A stretch of DNA of 33,891 nucleotides from JBDSZL01 sp039925145. GTDB taxonomy: Bacteria; Acidobacteriota; Vicinamibacteria; Vicinamibacterales; SCN-69-37. The DNA lies in contig JBDSZL010000076.1 in assembly GCA_039925145.1 (NCBI GenBank), positions 1 to 33,891 on the forward strand, given 5' to 3'. Under the pieces are notes generated by a model. That model was not told where the DNA came from. It made no database searches and worked only from the letters and a program-made list of their open reading frames with translations. How positions within the stretch are numbered: the stretch's first letter is position 1; each line of letters opens with the position of its first letter. The translations under genes were made by a program, and so were the position numbers. This document shows, piece after piece, positions 6,557 through 15,088 of this stretch.

Positions 6557-7012
6557 TCATCGTCTTTCTTTGAAAAACTCCGTCAGCCGCGCGCTGCAGT
6601 CACGCGCGAGCACACCTGCCACCACGGTCACGCGATGATTGAGACCCGGATGCTCAAAACCGCGCTGCCGCGACTCGACAGCACCGGCGCGTGGCTCGGT
6701 GGCCCCATAAACGACAGTCGCGATGCGCGCGTGCACGATCGCGCCAACACACATGAGGCACGGCTCAACCGTCACGTACAACGTCGCACCAGGCAGCCGG
6801 TAATTGCCGACGCGACGCCCTGCGTCGCGTAGCGCAACGACCTCGGCATGCGCGGTGGGATCGTGCGTGCTGATAGGCATGTTCCGGCCGCGCCCAACGA
6901 CGTGCCCGGCGAGGACGACCAGCGCCCCAACCGGCACTTCGCCCTGCCCGGCCGACTCGTCGGCGAGCACCAGCGCTTGCCTCATGTAATCGATATGTAT
7001 GGACGGCTCCAC
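6557..7012 (-). CDS. tadA: tRNA adenosine(34) deaminase
   Basis: The 151-residue cytidine-deaminase-fold enzyme converts A34 to inosine in tRNA-Arg(ACG). Such a tRNA is present in this window at 14941-15014. The zinc motifs are HAE (H55, E57, in DPTAHAEVVAL) and PCLMC (C85, C88, in VTVEPCLMCVGAI). EVPVGALVV near residue 25 and NYRLPGATLYVT are typical of TadA. The GTG at 7012 is chosen because GGAGA lies 6 bases upstream on the minus strand; an in-frame ATG nine codons later is less well placed. Related guanine deaminases share the fold, but the N-Y-R-L-P motif and length favour TadA. The 3' end abuts a heptamer repeat. Confidence 0.93.
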   Translation of the reverse strand: MEPSIHIDYMRQALVLADESAGQGEVPVGALVVLAGHVVGRGRNMPISTHDPTAHAEVVALRDAGRRVGNYRLPGATLYVTVEPCLMCVGAIVHARIATVVYGATEPRAGAVESRQRGFEHPGLNHRVTVVAGVLARDCSARLTEFFKERR

Positions 7013-7057
7013 GACGTGTCTCCGCAGGCGCCCGGTGAGGACGCGGACCGACGTGGA

Positions 7058-7780
7058 CTAGTGACGGATCCCGACGAGAAACCTGACCGTCGCGCCGCCC
7101 AGATCGGTCTCGCCAAAGGCCTGCGACACACCCTGCTGGCCAATCGCGTTGGGCACGGCCCGGAACTGCGCTTCGCCGCCGACCACGAGCGCGCGGCCGA
7201 TGGTGAAGTCGACCCCGCCGAAGACAAAATATCCGTTGAACGACTCGTCCACGTTCTCGCCGGCGACGGCAAACTGCGACGCCTCCTTGTACCGAAGCCG
7301 GAGCAGCCCGCCGCCAACATACGATCCCAGCGCGCGTGTGCGGCCGCTCTCCATGCGCCAGCCAGCACCCACCTCGAGCGGCGAGACGGTCAGCTTGAGC
7401 GGCACACCAATCCGCACGGCCTCCTTGTCGAACACCACGGCGCGCTCTCCCGTGCGGTTGGCCGTCGAACCCGCGACGCGCAGGAAGAGCCCGTGCCACA
7501 GCCGCAACAGCTCGGCACCGCCCCCAACCCCTGTGAAGCGGGGCGACGCCACAGCCGTGAAGCTCTCAGTGGCGGTCATCTGCGTGACGTCGGTCAGAAA
7601 GAACGCGCGCACGCCGAGCCCACGCCGCGGCGGAGTCCGCACGACCGGCCGCCGCGCGATCTGCGCCGCCTCGAGCCCGACACCGTCCTGACGCATCTGC
7701 TGCGCCTCGACCTTCACACCAGACACAAGAGCCGCGCCAAGCGCACAGATCATGAACGGCACGTGCATGGACCGGCTCAT
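7058..7780 (-). CDS. Putative outer-membrane beta-barrel protein
   Basis: The 240-residue protein starts with a signal peptide (a hydrophobic run FMICALGAALVSGV and a VEAQ cleavage region near residue 26). After residue 50 it is a series of alternating, glycine- and aromatic-rich strands, such as GLGVRAFFLTDVTQ, GVGGGAELLRLWHGLFLRVAGS, GSYVGGGLLRLRYK, GYFVFGGVDFTIGR and GGATVRFLVGIRH. This is the pattern of a small outer-membrane barrel. I do not recognise a named family. Its ATG overlaps the stop of the upstream subtilase gene (ATGA), so the two are translated as a unit and may work together at the cell surface. Barrel topology is inferred from the pattern only. Confidence 0.65.
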   Translation of the reverse strand: MSRSMHVPFMICALGAALVSGVKVEAQQMRQDGVGLEAAQIARRPVVRTPPRRGLGVRAFFLTDVTQMTATESFTAVASPRFTGVGGGAELLRLWHGLFLRVAGSTANRTGERAVVFDKEAVRIGVPLKLTVSPLEVGAGWRMESGRTRALGSYVGGGLLRLRYKEASQFAVAGENVDESFNGYFVFGGVDFTIGRALVVGGEAQFRAVPNAIGQQGVSQAFGETDLGGATVRFLVGIRH

Positions 7781-9381
7781 CGCTTGACTCCAAATCCGAA
7801 CAAGCCGACGCGCGGCTGAATGAGCCCGAATCCGAACTGGTCGTCCCGGCCAGGCGTACCAAGATCGAGCGCAGACGCCTTGATGACAGCTTCGACGGCT
7901 TTGGGATCGGTCACTCCGCGGCTCATGAGCAGCGCGGCCATGGCCGACACGTGCGGCGTCGACATGGACGTGCCGATGTAGCCGACCTCGGCATAGCGAT
8001 CGAACCGCGGCTTTGGATTGGCCACCGCATCCTGATCGTTCGGCCGCAGGGTCACCTGCCAGACGAATCCCTGGTCGAGCCCACCCCCATCCCGATCGCT
8101 GCCCCCAGGGGCGACGATTTCCAGATGGCCACCCGTCGCCGAGTAGTAGGCGCGAGTCTTGGACTTGCCGACGGCACCGACGGACATGAGCCCCTCGATC
8201 GACGAATAACCCGCGGGGTATTCCTTGATGTTGCCCTTTTCAGACTCGTTGCCCATGGCCACGGCGACAAAGGCCCCCTGCTGAACGGCGTACTGGATGG
8301 CGTCGCGCTCGCTCGACGAGAAGTCCGGCCCTCCAAGACTGATGTTGATGACCTTTGCGCCGTTGTCCGCCGCATACCGGATACCGGCGATGATGTCGTC
8401 GTCGGCACAGGCTCCGGCATCGCTGGGCACGTATCCGGTCTGGCCCAGGGCCGCCCGCTTGATCATGATTTCCCAGAACCCGACGCACACTTTCACCGGC
8501 ATGATCTTCACCTGGTAGGCCATGCCGGCTAGGCTCAGCTGGTTGTTCGCCTCTTCGGCAATCGTCGAGGCCACGTGCGTGCCGTGCCCGTCGAAGTCGC
8601 GCATGGGCGTGCCGGGCTCGAACGCGAAGTCGCGCGCAAGGACGAGGCGCGACGCCGAAATATCGGGGCTCGGCTGGAACAGCATCCCCACCAGCTCGAA
8701 TCGCGATCCCGTCCACAACGTCCGCACGAGGGTGTCGGACGTCATGGTCAGACCGGTATCAACGACCGCGACGGTGACGGCCGGACTCCCCCCCGGACTG
8801 ATCTCCCAGGCCGCCGGCATGTTGAGCAGCGACAGATTCCACTGCAGGTCGCGATAGTCAGGGTCGTTCGGTGTCCCCTGCGGACTCGCGCCAACACGCA
8901 ACGGGAGCTCCCGCGTCTCGATGCGATCGGGAATGCGTCGGATGTAGTTGGGATGCGCGAACTCGACCTCGGGCTGCACAGCCAGCTCCGCGGCCGTGAT
9001 CTCCGAGAACGGCAGGGTGTCGTCCGAGATCTTCGCGACGTCGCCCATCCAGCGCCACTGGCTCGACGGCGTATGACTCCTCACCGCAGACAGCGCGCGC
9101 TCGCGGCCAGCCGGCGACACGCCGCGCTTGAACTTCACCAGCACCTCGCCCGGCAGATAGCTGAGCCCCCGGCGACGCGCCTCGATAAGCGCATTCGCAC
9201 GCGCAGCGGTGAGGCCAGCCGGAGGAAGGGCGGCGGCCGCCTGTGGACTGCTCTGCGCGCCGATCGGAACGGCCGTGCGGCTGCCCGGCACAATCGGCAG
9301 CGTCCGTTGGGCCCGAAGGCCATAATGAGAAAACACGACCGCAGCGAGAGCCGCCGCACAATTAAGGATGCTTCGACGCAT
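7777..9381 (-). CDS. Secreted subtilisin-like serine protease (S8 family)
   Basis: The protein has 534 residues from the ATG at 9381. A signal peptide (RRSILNCAAALAAVVFSHYGLRAQ) is followed by an inhibitor I9-like propeptide (YLPGEVLVKFKRGVSPAGRERAL) and the S8 catalytic domain. The triad is Asp in VAVVDTGL (about 208), His in FDGHGTHVAS (about 269) and Ser in GTSMSTPHVSAMAAL (near 465). The oxyanion Asn is in AMGNESEKG. It should be exported and autoprocessed. A GTG three codons upstream could also serve, but a -10 box TATAGT (9394-9389) sits 7 bp before the ATG, which suggests a leaderless transcript starting at 9381. The downstream barrel gene overlaps by 4 nt. Confidence 0.9.
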   Translation of the reverse strand: MRRSILNCAAALAAVVFSHYGLRAQRTLPIVPGSRTAVPIGAQSSPQAAAALPPAGLTAARANALIEARRRGLSYLPGEVLVKFKRGVSPAGRERALSAVRSHTPSSQWRWMGDVAKISDDTLPFSEITAAELAVQPEVEFAHPNYIRRIPDRIETRELPLRVGASPQGTPNDPDYRDLQWNLSLLNMPAAWEISPGGSPAVTVAVVDTGLTMTSDTLVRTLWTGSRFELVGMLFQPSPDISASRLVLARDFAFEPGTPMRDFDGHGTHVASTIAEEANNQLSLAGMAYQVKIMPVKVCVGFWEIMIKRAALGQTGYVPSDAGACADDDIIAGIRYAADNGAKVINISLGGPDFSSSERDAIQYAVQQGAFVAVAMGNESEKGNIKEYPAGYSSIEGLMSVGAVGKSKTRAYYSATGGHLEIVAPGGSDRDGGGLDQGFVWQVTLRPNDQDAVANPKPRFDRYAEVGYIGTSMSTPHVSAMAALLMSRGVTDPKAVEAVIKASALDLGTPGRDDQFGFGLIQPRVGLFGFGVKR

Positions 9382-9388
9382 GGCAGCC

Positions 9389-9394
9389 ACTATA
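9389..9394 (-). promoter_or_regulatory. Candidate -10 box for the subtilase-barrel pair
   Basis: TATAGT on the minus strand matches the TATAAT consensus at five of six bases. It lies exactly 7 bp upstream of the ATG at 9381, which would make the mRNA leaderless. No good -35 box is found at the usual distance. This is a prediction only. Confidence 0.4.
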
Positions 9395-9459
9395 GACCGA
9401 GCTGATACTCACCCGCACGGTCTTCTCTGCCGAGGAAAAGTCCGTCAGGCGCCCTTGAA

Positions 9460-9476
9460 AGGAGACCCGATCTCCT
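9460..9476. repeat. Inverted repeat overlapping a Shine-Dalgarno-like sequence
   Basis: AGGAGA and TCTCCT form perfect 6-bp arms around CCCGA in the leader of the plus-strand glycosyltransferase gene. The AGGAG is 25 bases from the ATG at 9490, too far to act directly. The site could be a protein-binding site or an mRNA hairpin in the divergent intergenic region, and may also be chance. Confidence 0.25.
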
Positions 9477-9489
9477 AACTCCACTCAAC

Positions 9490-11241
9490 ATGTTAGGCTC
9501 GGCGAGCTTGGCCTCTCTTCTCGCTCGCACGCGGTCCTGGCTCGACGCTCGAGAGGGCTCTCCGACGACGCGGGCAGTTCTTCTTGTCACGATCATTCTG
9601 GCGGTGGTGTTCGGCGCCGGGGCACGCGCGTCGTTTCTCGCCTGGCAGGACCCGTGGGGTCCCCACCATCCCGACGAAGGCATTCTGCCGCTCGAAGCAG
9701 TGGCGCTCTGGGAGGGCGTCACTCCACGCGAGGTCGGGTGGCCCGCCTCGACAACGCGTCTGATGCTCAGCGCCGGGGCGGCGACCGAGTGGGTGGGCGC
9801 TGAGGGACGAGCCACCTGGCAGCGGCGGGCCGAGCCCCAAGGCGTGCTGCAAGGACTGTCGAGTTGGATCGCCGATCGCTATGTCCATCAGGCACCCGGC
9901 ATCAGGCTCGGACGGATACTCTCGCTGCTCACGGCATGCCTCCATCTGCTTGTCGCAGGCTGGGCCGGACGCCGGTGGCTCGGCTCGACGGGAGCTCCTT
10001 TCGCGTGGTTGAGCGCCGCGATGTGCCCTGTAGCGGTCGCTTATTCGCAGTACGTGCTGTCGGATGTCCAGGGTGTCCTGTTCGCGACGGCTGTCGTGGC
10101 GCTGGCCGCCGTGCCCACGGCGCGCGGCATGCTGGTGATGGCGGGGATGGTAGGGCTGGCCACGGCCAGCAAGTTCCACTTTGGTCTCTGGCTCCTGACT
10201 CCCCTGCTCTGCATCTGGCTGCGCTTACCGCTTCGCGCCGCCGCCCGGCTGAAGCTCACGCTTGCCGTGCTGGGTCTGTTCGCGTGGGTGGTGCTGACGT
10301 TCGTCCCGTGGTTCTGGATCAATCCGCTGCTGGCGCTCAAGGAATTCGCGGGCGTGGTGCTCGTGAAAATCGGTAACGCGAAGACGACAGGTGGGCTGAG
10401 CACCAATATCGCAGTGCTCGTGTCGGCGCTCGGCAGCGTGATTGCGGCCGGCACCGCGCTCGCGGTCGCCCCGGTCGCCGGATCGTGGCGCCAGTACGCA
10501 CCAGTGCTGCTGCCTACCGTGATCGGCGCGGTTGCCCTGTCGGCCAGTGCCATCGTCTTCGACCGCTACGCGCTCGTGCTCCTGCCCGGGCTCGCTCTGG
10601 TGGCAGCACGAGGCTGGCAGTGGGCGACCGAGACGGGCTCGCGTCACGCGCAGACGATCGTCACGTGCGCCCTGGCCCTCACCGTGGCGACCACCGGATG
10701 GCAGATCGTTCGCGCCACTGGCCGCATGGCTCCGATCGACGTCGATGTGCTGGCCACGCGTTGGATCACGGAGCACGTGCCTCGCGGCGCTCGAGTGGCC
10801 GTCCAGGAAGAAACCGTCGCGCCGTTACCGCGCGAGGCCCAACAGCTGCGTCAATGCGTAGAACGCGTCGACTCGCCCGCCGGATATCGGGACAAATGGC
10901 GCCTCGAAGGCGTGGAGCTTCCAGCCGGCGACTCACTGCCGATGCAGGGCGTGGTCATGAACGACGAGCGCGTCTTCGCCTATTGGTGCAGGCAGGAACT
11001 CGACGCCAGCAAGGACGACGGCTTTCACGTGGTGCCGTACCACCGCGACGCGCATTTCTGGTCGGTCCGCGAGCGCCAGGCCATCGACGAATTCGCGAAG
11101 GGCGCAAGCGACGTCACGGGAGGGATCGACGTGCTCGTGCTCAACCGCGTGGAGGATGTCGGCCGGCCGCCCGCTCGAGTCTTTGAAAATGCCAGAGGCC
11201 GTCGTGTCATCTACCTGCGAACCGGCTTCGAGGCGCGGTAA
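9490..11241 (+). CDS. Membrane glycosyltransferase, GT-C/GT39-like
   Basis: The 583-residue protein has roughly ten membrane segments between residues 25 and 410, followed by a soluble C-terminal domain of about 165 residues. The first periplasmic loop carries PHHPDEG (about residues 57-63). This matches the acidic H-x-D-E motif of dolichyl- or polyprenyl-phosphate-sugar-dependent transferases, where the Asp acts as base. It likely moves a sugar from a polyprenyl phosphate carrier to a glycan, lipid or protein on the outer face of the membrane; the substrate cannot be read. The gene is divergent from the subtilase gene and converges with the exopolysaccharide trio, its stop lying 14 bp from the FemAB-like stop. 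No ribosome binding site is near the ATG. Confidence 0.75.
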   Translation: MLGSASLASLLARTRSWLDAREGSPTTRAVLLVTIILAVVFGAGARASFLAWQDPWGPHHPDEGILPLEAVALWEGVTPREVGWPASTTRLMLSAGAATEWVGAEGRATWQRRAEPQGVLQGLSSWIADRYVHQAPGIRLGRILSLLTACLHLLVAGWAGRRWLGSTGAPFAWLSAAMCPVAVAYSQYVLSDVQGVLFATAVVALAAVPTARGMLVMAGMVGLATASKFHFGLWLLTPLLCIWLRLPLRAAARLKLTLAVLGLFAWVVLTFVPWFWINPLLALKEFAGVVLVKIGNAKTTGGLSTNIAVLVSALGSVIAAGTALAVAPVAGSWRQYAPVLLPTVIGAVALSASAIVFDRYALVLLPGLALVAARGWQWATETGSRHAQTIVTCALALTVATTGWQIVRATGRMAPIDVDVLATRWITEHVPRGARVAVQEETVAPLPREAQQLRQCVERVDSPAGYRDKWRLEGVELPAGDSLPMQGVVMNDERVFAYWCRQELDASKDDGFHVVPYHRDAHFWSVRERQAIDEFAKGASDVTGGIDVLVLNRVEDVGRPPARVFENARGRRVIYLRTGFEAR

Positions 11242-11255
11242 CGCCGGGCCGGCGC

Positions 11256-12353
11256 TCAGGGGATATTTTTGACGATGGACGGGCCGATGAAATTGGCCAA
11301 CGACAACGGCAGGCGTTGCCACGCGGCGATCATCATCTGAAACTTCGGGTTCGTAGGGCCGTGGTCGGGTGCTTCGGTGCGCGTCAGCAGGACGTACTCC
11401 CAGTGGAGCGGCGCCTCGCTCGCACCCCACTGCAGCTTGAAGTGATGCGGCCCGCTCTCGGGTGACGACCGGCCGAAGTCAAATGTCGCCATCTTCCCCA
11501 TTGTCGCCCTCTCGAGCATCGACCAATAGAGCAGCATGTTCGGACACTGATGCCTGAACTCGCGCAGTGACGAGGCCCAGGGCACGAGGACCGTCGTGCG
11601 AAATCCGATGGCAATGGAGGCGGCGAGGGCGCGGTCTTTGTTGCGCACCACGTGCACACGTGCCCTGTCACCAAAGCGACGCAGGGTCTCGACGAACAGC
11701 TGCTTTGAATAGACAGGCGTGCCCAGGTCGCGCATGTTGCGAGCGAAGACGCCGTAGAAGTCGTCGACCAGCTCACTGCCGCCGACCGTCGCGGTGAGAC
11801 CTTCCTTCTGTGCCTTCCGCACCTGGTTGCGCACCTTGCGATCGGTGGCGGTCCAGAGCGCGTCCACCGTGGCAGGAAGCGCGCGAGTCAGAGCGAGCTT
11901 GTGCTGCCTGAACGGCAGCTGATCGGCTTGCCGACCCTGATGCCGAAGCTCGACGTAGGCCGCTTGGAAGCCGCGCCCCGCCACGCCAGCCTCTTCGATC
12001 AATTTCTGCGAGGCTTCCAGGTCGTCGGCCAGCACGCCGCCATAGTTTAGATACGGCAACGAGATCACCGCGCGCCCGAACAGACGCGAGCGAAACAGCA
12101 CGAGTGGCAACACGCCGACGATGCGATTGCCGCGACGGGCGCAGAGGTAGGCACAGCGCTGCTGAAAGACCGACTCAACGATCTCGCGCCAGTGCCAGAG
12201 ATGGTCGGCCGTGGCGAGCGGATGCGCTTCGACGTATGCGTCCCATTCAGCGGCGGTGACCGCTGTGGAAACGGCCACTGGCTGCGCGGGTCGCTCCTCC
12301 GGCGATGCGGCAGACTCGTCGGTCGGTCGTACGGGTGCTGCCGGGGTGGTCAT
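11256..12353 (-). CDS. FemAB-like protein of the XrtA/PEP-CTERM-associated type
   Basis: The 365-residue protein has two GNAT-fold halves as in FemAB peptidyltransferases. Markers include HLWHWREIVESVFQ, GVLPLVLFRSRLFGRAVISLPYLNYGGVLAD and the second-half block RNMRDLGTPVYSKQLF. The C-terminal part carries FDFGRSSPESGPHHFKLQWGA, a block characteristic of the FemAB-related family that sits in exosortase A exopolysaccharide loci. The likely role is an acyl- or aminoacyl-type transfer during polysaccharide or envelope assembly; the substrate is unknown. It is last in a minus-strand run of three genes, starting 12 bp after the deacetylase stop. The proline- and alanine-rich first 25 residues may be disordered. 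No exosortase gene is within the window. Confidence 0.87.
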   Translation of the reverse strand: MTTPAAPVRPTDESAASPEERPAQPVAVSTAVTAAEWDAYVEAHPLATADHLWHWREIVESVFQQRCAYLCARRGNRIVGVLPLVLFRSRLFGRAVISLPYLNYGGVLADDLEASQKLIEEAGVAGRGFQAAYVELRHQGRQADQLPFRQHKLALTRALPATVDALWTATDRKVRNQVRKAQKEGLTATVGGSELVDDFYGVFARNMRDLGTPVYSKQLFVETLRRFGDRARVHVVRNKDRALAASIAIGFRTTVLVPWASSLREFRHQCPNMLLYWSMLERATMGKMATFDFGRSSPESGPHHFKLQWGASEAPLHWEYVLLTRTEAPDHGPTNPKFQMMIAAWQRLPLSLANFIGPSIVKNIP

Positions 12354-12365
12354 TCGTGCTCTCGC

Positions 12366-13289
12366 CTACCAGGCGTACGGCAGCGACGCGGTCATGTCTG
12401 AGCCATGCACCGCAACGCGGGTCTGCGCGACGACGTCGTCGACCGTGCCGAAGCTGAAGTCCGTGAGCAACTGGCGCAGGCGCGACTCGGTATCTTCGAT
12501 GTGGCGATAGTGTCGGAAGCGCCCGAGTCGCCCCGCCGGCAGGCGCGGCTGTCCCGGGTCGATTTCCCACGGGTGCAGATAGAAAATGGCCGCACGCTTC
12601 TCGAGGCGATTCACGCGTGAGATGCCCCAGCGCGTCCACCAGTACGGCAGGAGCCGGAAGTAACCTCCGCCCGCGACAGGGAGGTTGAGCGGCCCCACGC
12701 GCGTGGTCGAGCCGGGCACCTCGACCAGGGTGCCGGCTTTTCGCTCGATGCGGTAGGGCCGGCGCCCCGAGACCGGAATGCCATACCTGTCGTGCCGAAT
12801 CGGGAAGATGCTCGAGTCGTACTGATAGCCCTCCTCGACCAGCACATCGAGCGCCCACAGCGAGCGCGGCGTGATGGAGTAGCTCGGCGCACGATAGCCG
12901 ACCACCGGGCGTCCGCAGGCGTCTTCGAGGAGGCCCTTCGCGCGGCGAACGTCGGCCCGGAATGCCGCGGGAGTCTGGTCGTAGATGAGCCGGTGCGCGT
13001 AGCCGTGCGACGCAATCTCGTGCCCTTGCCGCGCAATCGTCTTGATCAGATCGGGAAACCGCTCGGCGACCCAGCCAAGCACGAAAAACGTCGACTTCGT
13101 GTTGAACTCGCTGAAGATGTCGAGCAGCCGTTCGGTGTTGCGGCAGACGCGGCTTTCCATCGTCGCCCACTGGGTGCGCGGCACGATGCCATCGAACACA
13201 CTCACGTGGAAGTAGTCCTCCACATCGATGCTCATCGCGTTGATGACACGGGAGGGCGGAACGACAGGGGTCTTCGGACGCAGCGCCAT
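12366..13289 (-). CDS. Polysaccharide deacetylase (NodB fold), PEP-CTERM-locus subfamily
   Basis: The 307-residue protein resembles the deacetylases of exosortase-associated exopolysaccharide loci. The opening SIDVEDYFHVSVF (about residues 19-31) holds the catalytic and metal-binding Asp pair. STFFVLGWVAERFPDLIKTIARQGHEIASHGYAHRLIY contains the His-x3-His metal site (SHGYAH). GYRAPSYSI carries the conserved Arg, and FYLHPWEID carries the late His. It probably removes acetyl groups from N-acetylated sugars of a surface polysaccharide. There is no signal peptide. It lies between the sugar transferase (8 bp upstream) and the FemAB-like gene (12 bp downstream), so the three are almost certainly one operon. 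Confidence 0.92.
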   Translation of the reverse strand: MALRPKTPVVPPSRVINAMSIDVEDYFHVSVFDGIVPRTQWATMESRVCRNTERLLDIFSEFNTKSTFFVLGWVAERFPDLIKTIARQGHEIASHGYAHRLIYDQTPAAFRADVRRAKGLLEDACGRPVVGYRAPSYSITPRSLWALDVLVEEGYQYDSSIFPIRHDRYGIPVSGRRPYRIERKAGTLVEVPGSTTRVGPLNLPVAGGGYFRLLPYWWTRWGISRVNRLEKRAAIFYLHPWEIDPGQPRLPAGRLGRFRHYRHIEDTESRLRQLLTDFSFGTVDDVVAQTRVAVHGSDMTASLPYAW

Positions 13290-13297
13290 GCTTCTTC

Positions 13298-14680
13298 CTA
13301 GGCCCCCTTCCGGCTGATGACCGTCTTCACCGTCTTGAAGAGAATGTACAGGTCGAGCGGGATCGAAAGGTTCTTGATGTAGTAGAGGTCGTACTGCAGC
13401 TTCTGAAGCGCGTCCTCGGTGCTGGCGCCGTAGGTGTAGCGCACCTGGGCCCAGCCCGTGATGCCGGGCCGCAGCACATGGCGCTGTCCGTAATAGGGAA
13501 TCTCGCGGGTCAGCTCGCTGACGAACTCGGGACGCTCAGGACGCGGGCCGACGAAGCTCATCTGGCCCTTCAACACGTTCCACAGCTGCGGCAACTCGTC
13601 GAGGCGCGTCCGCCGCAGAAAGCCTCCGATGCCGATGATGCGCGGGTCGCCGCTCTGCGACGCCCACACGGGTCCGGTGACGGCTTCGGCATCCACACGC
13701 ATGGTTCGGAATTTGTGCACGGTGAAGATGCGGCCGTGCCGGCCCACCCGGTTCTGGTGATACAGCACCGGACCTGCCGACGTGAGCCTGATGGCCAGCG
13801 CGACGGCCAACATGATCGGCAGACCGAGGGTGAACCCGACGATCGCCAGCACCACGTCGAGGCAGCGCTTCGCGCCCGACAGCAGCCGGCTCTTGCGGAA
13901 CCCCGACGAGAAAATGAACCAGCTCGGCCGCAGGTTGTCGACGGCGATCTTGCCGGTGTACTCCTCGTAGACCGAGGCGAGGTGGTCGAAGGCCACGCCG
14001 TCGAGTTTCATCTCGAGGAGTTTGTCCATCGGCAGCATCCCTCGCGCATCGACCAGGCTGACAACCACGCGGTCGACGCCGCGGGCACGGACGATGGAGG
14101 GGATGTCTTCGACGGTGCCGATGACACCGGGGTTGAGGACGGGGCTGCCAACGCGCGCCGGATCGGGATCGATGAAGCCGACAATCTCGACGCCGAGTTC
14201 GTGACGGTTCTCGAACAACTCCTTGGCAAGGGCAACAGCGGCCACGTTGGTGCCCACGAGGAGCAGCCGCTCGCGCGGGCTCACCTGGCGGCTCAGCCAC
14301 TCGAACGCGAAGCGCCACCCGGCGACCACCACGAAGACAAAGGCAGCGGCAATCAGGAAGACGCCGCGCCCAATGACCATCGACGGGAACCAGAAGTAGA
14401 TCCCGGCGAGGATGAGCGCACCGGCGCCGAGCGCCTGGATAATCCGGATGAAGAGCTCGCGCCGGTCAGAGACGAGGCGCAGGTTGTAGAGGTCTGCGTA
14501 GTACAGGCACGCCTGGGTGACGCCCGCCACGATGAGCATCTTGCTGACGCCGTTCTCGTGAACGGCAATCTCCCACGCCCAGGGGCCGAGCCTGATGTAG
14601 GCCGCCAGTCCGATCGCGCCCATAATGAGCAGCGTCTCGGAGAGCACCAGGGTGAGCAAACGTGGAGTAAATCGGTACAT
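13298..14680 (-). CDS. Undecaprenyl-phosphate sugar phosphotransferase, XrtA-associated type
   Basis: The 460-residue protein starts exopolysaccharide synthesis by moving a sugar phosphate onto undecaprenyl phosphate. Four N-terminal membrane helices (about residues 7-130) precede a Rossmann-like CoA-binding domain (LLLVGTNVAAVALAKEL, then VEIVGFIDPDP). A further helix (about 270-295) leads into the bacterial sugar transferase domain, with VGRHGRIFTVHKFRTMRVDA, RRTRLDELPQLWNVLKGQMSFVGPRPERPEFV and PGITGWAQVRYTYGAS. Overall layout matches the family found with XrtA/PEP-CTERM loci. It is the first gene of the trio 14680-11256. The 260-bp leader contains two hairpins. The acceptor sugar cannot be told from sequence. 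Confidence 0.92.
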   Translation of the reverse strand: MYRFTPRLLTLVLSETLLIMGAIGLAAYIRLGPWAWEIAVHENGVSKMLIVAGVTQACLYYADLYNLRLVSDRRELFIRIIQALGAGALILAGIYFWFPSMVIGRGVFLIAAAFVFVVVAGWRFAFEWLSRQVSPRERLLLVGTNVAAVALAKELFENRHELGVEIVGFIDPDPARVGSPVLNPGVIGTVEDIPSIVRARGVDRVVVSLVDARGMLPMDKLLEMKLDGVAFDHLASVYEEYTGKIAVDNLRPSWFIFSSGFRKSRLLSGAKRCLDVVLAIVGFTLGLPIMLAVALAIRLTSAGPVLYHQNRVGRHGRIFTVHKFRTMRVDAEAVTGPVWASQSGDPRIIGIGGFLRRTRLDELPQLWNVLKGQMSFVGPRPERPEFVSELTREIPYYGQRHVLRPGITGWAQVRYTYGASTEDALQKLQYDLYYIKNLSIPLDLYILFKTVKTVISRKGA

Positions 14681-14940
14681 CAGCCTCAGAAGTCACTGCA
14701 AAGCCGCCACCGCCCGTTCACGGGCGGCACTACATCGTTATCGTCCGCTTGCGCAATTGCTTACAGTCGATCCGCCATTCACCGCGAATTGGCGGGAGGA
14801 TTCGTCTGAGAAGCATGCAGCGAACAAAGTCATCGGAAGTCGAGACTTCGAGGTCCTGCGTGAGGGACTATCTCGAGCTGGGGGCTCAGGCGGCCCGGCG
14901 TTCGCGGCGGCGGGGGACGAAATCTTCGCGCTTGATCAAG
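14681..14940. other. Leader region of the exopolysaccharide operon with two hairpins
   Basis: Between tRNA-Arg and the sugar-transferase start, two inverted repeats are visible: CCGCCCG-TTCA-CGGGCGG (14710-14727) and CCGCCATTC...GAATTGGCGG (14772-14795). CTTGATCAAG, a 10-bp palindrome, directly follows the tRNA 3' end (14931-14940). No T-tract follows any of them on the minus strand, so they are not classic terminators. They could be attenuator or protein-binding structures. No gene is seen. Confidence 0.4.
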
Positions 14941-15014
14941 TGCGCCCTGCAGGATTCGAACCTGCGACCTCCTGGTTCGTAGCCAGACGCTCTATCCAGC
15001 TGAGCTAAGGGCGC
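14941..15014 (-). tRNA. tRNA-Arg (anticodon ACG)
   Basis: The minus strand forms a 74-nt cloverleaf. The acceptor stem GCGCCCT pairs with AGGGCGC plus discriminator A; the D arm is GCTCAGCTGGATAGAGC; the anticodon arm CTGG-CTACGAA-CCAG gives anticodon ACG; the T arm is GCAGGTTCGAATCCTGC. No CCA is encoded, unlike tRNA-Ser at 6313-6401. A34 of this tRNA is the standard target of TadA, encoded at 6557-7012. Confidence 0.96.
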
Positions 15015-15076
15015 GCAAAGGCGGCATTATAGCAGCCTCGGCGCTCACGTTTTCAAGCGCTCACCCGCGACAAGGC

Positions 15077-15082
15077 CATAAT
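15077..15082 (+). promoter_or_regulatory. Candidate -10 box for moaB
   Basis: CATAAT matches TATAAT at five positions and ends 6 bp before the moaB ATG, again consistent with a leaderless mRNA. The region about 20 bp upstream (TTTCAA near 15051) is a poor -35. Prediction only. Confidence 0.35.
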
Positions 15083-15088
15083 CGCTGC

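Noticed and set aside
13478..14809. Plus-strand open frame of 443 codons
   Set aside because: It is antisense to the well-supported sugar-phosphate transferase. The translation is rich in Asp, Glu, His and Arg without motifs.
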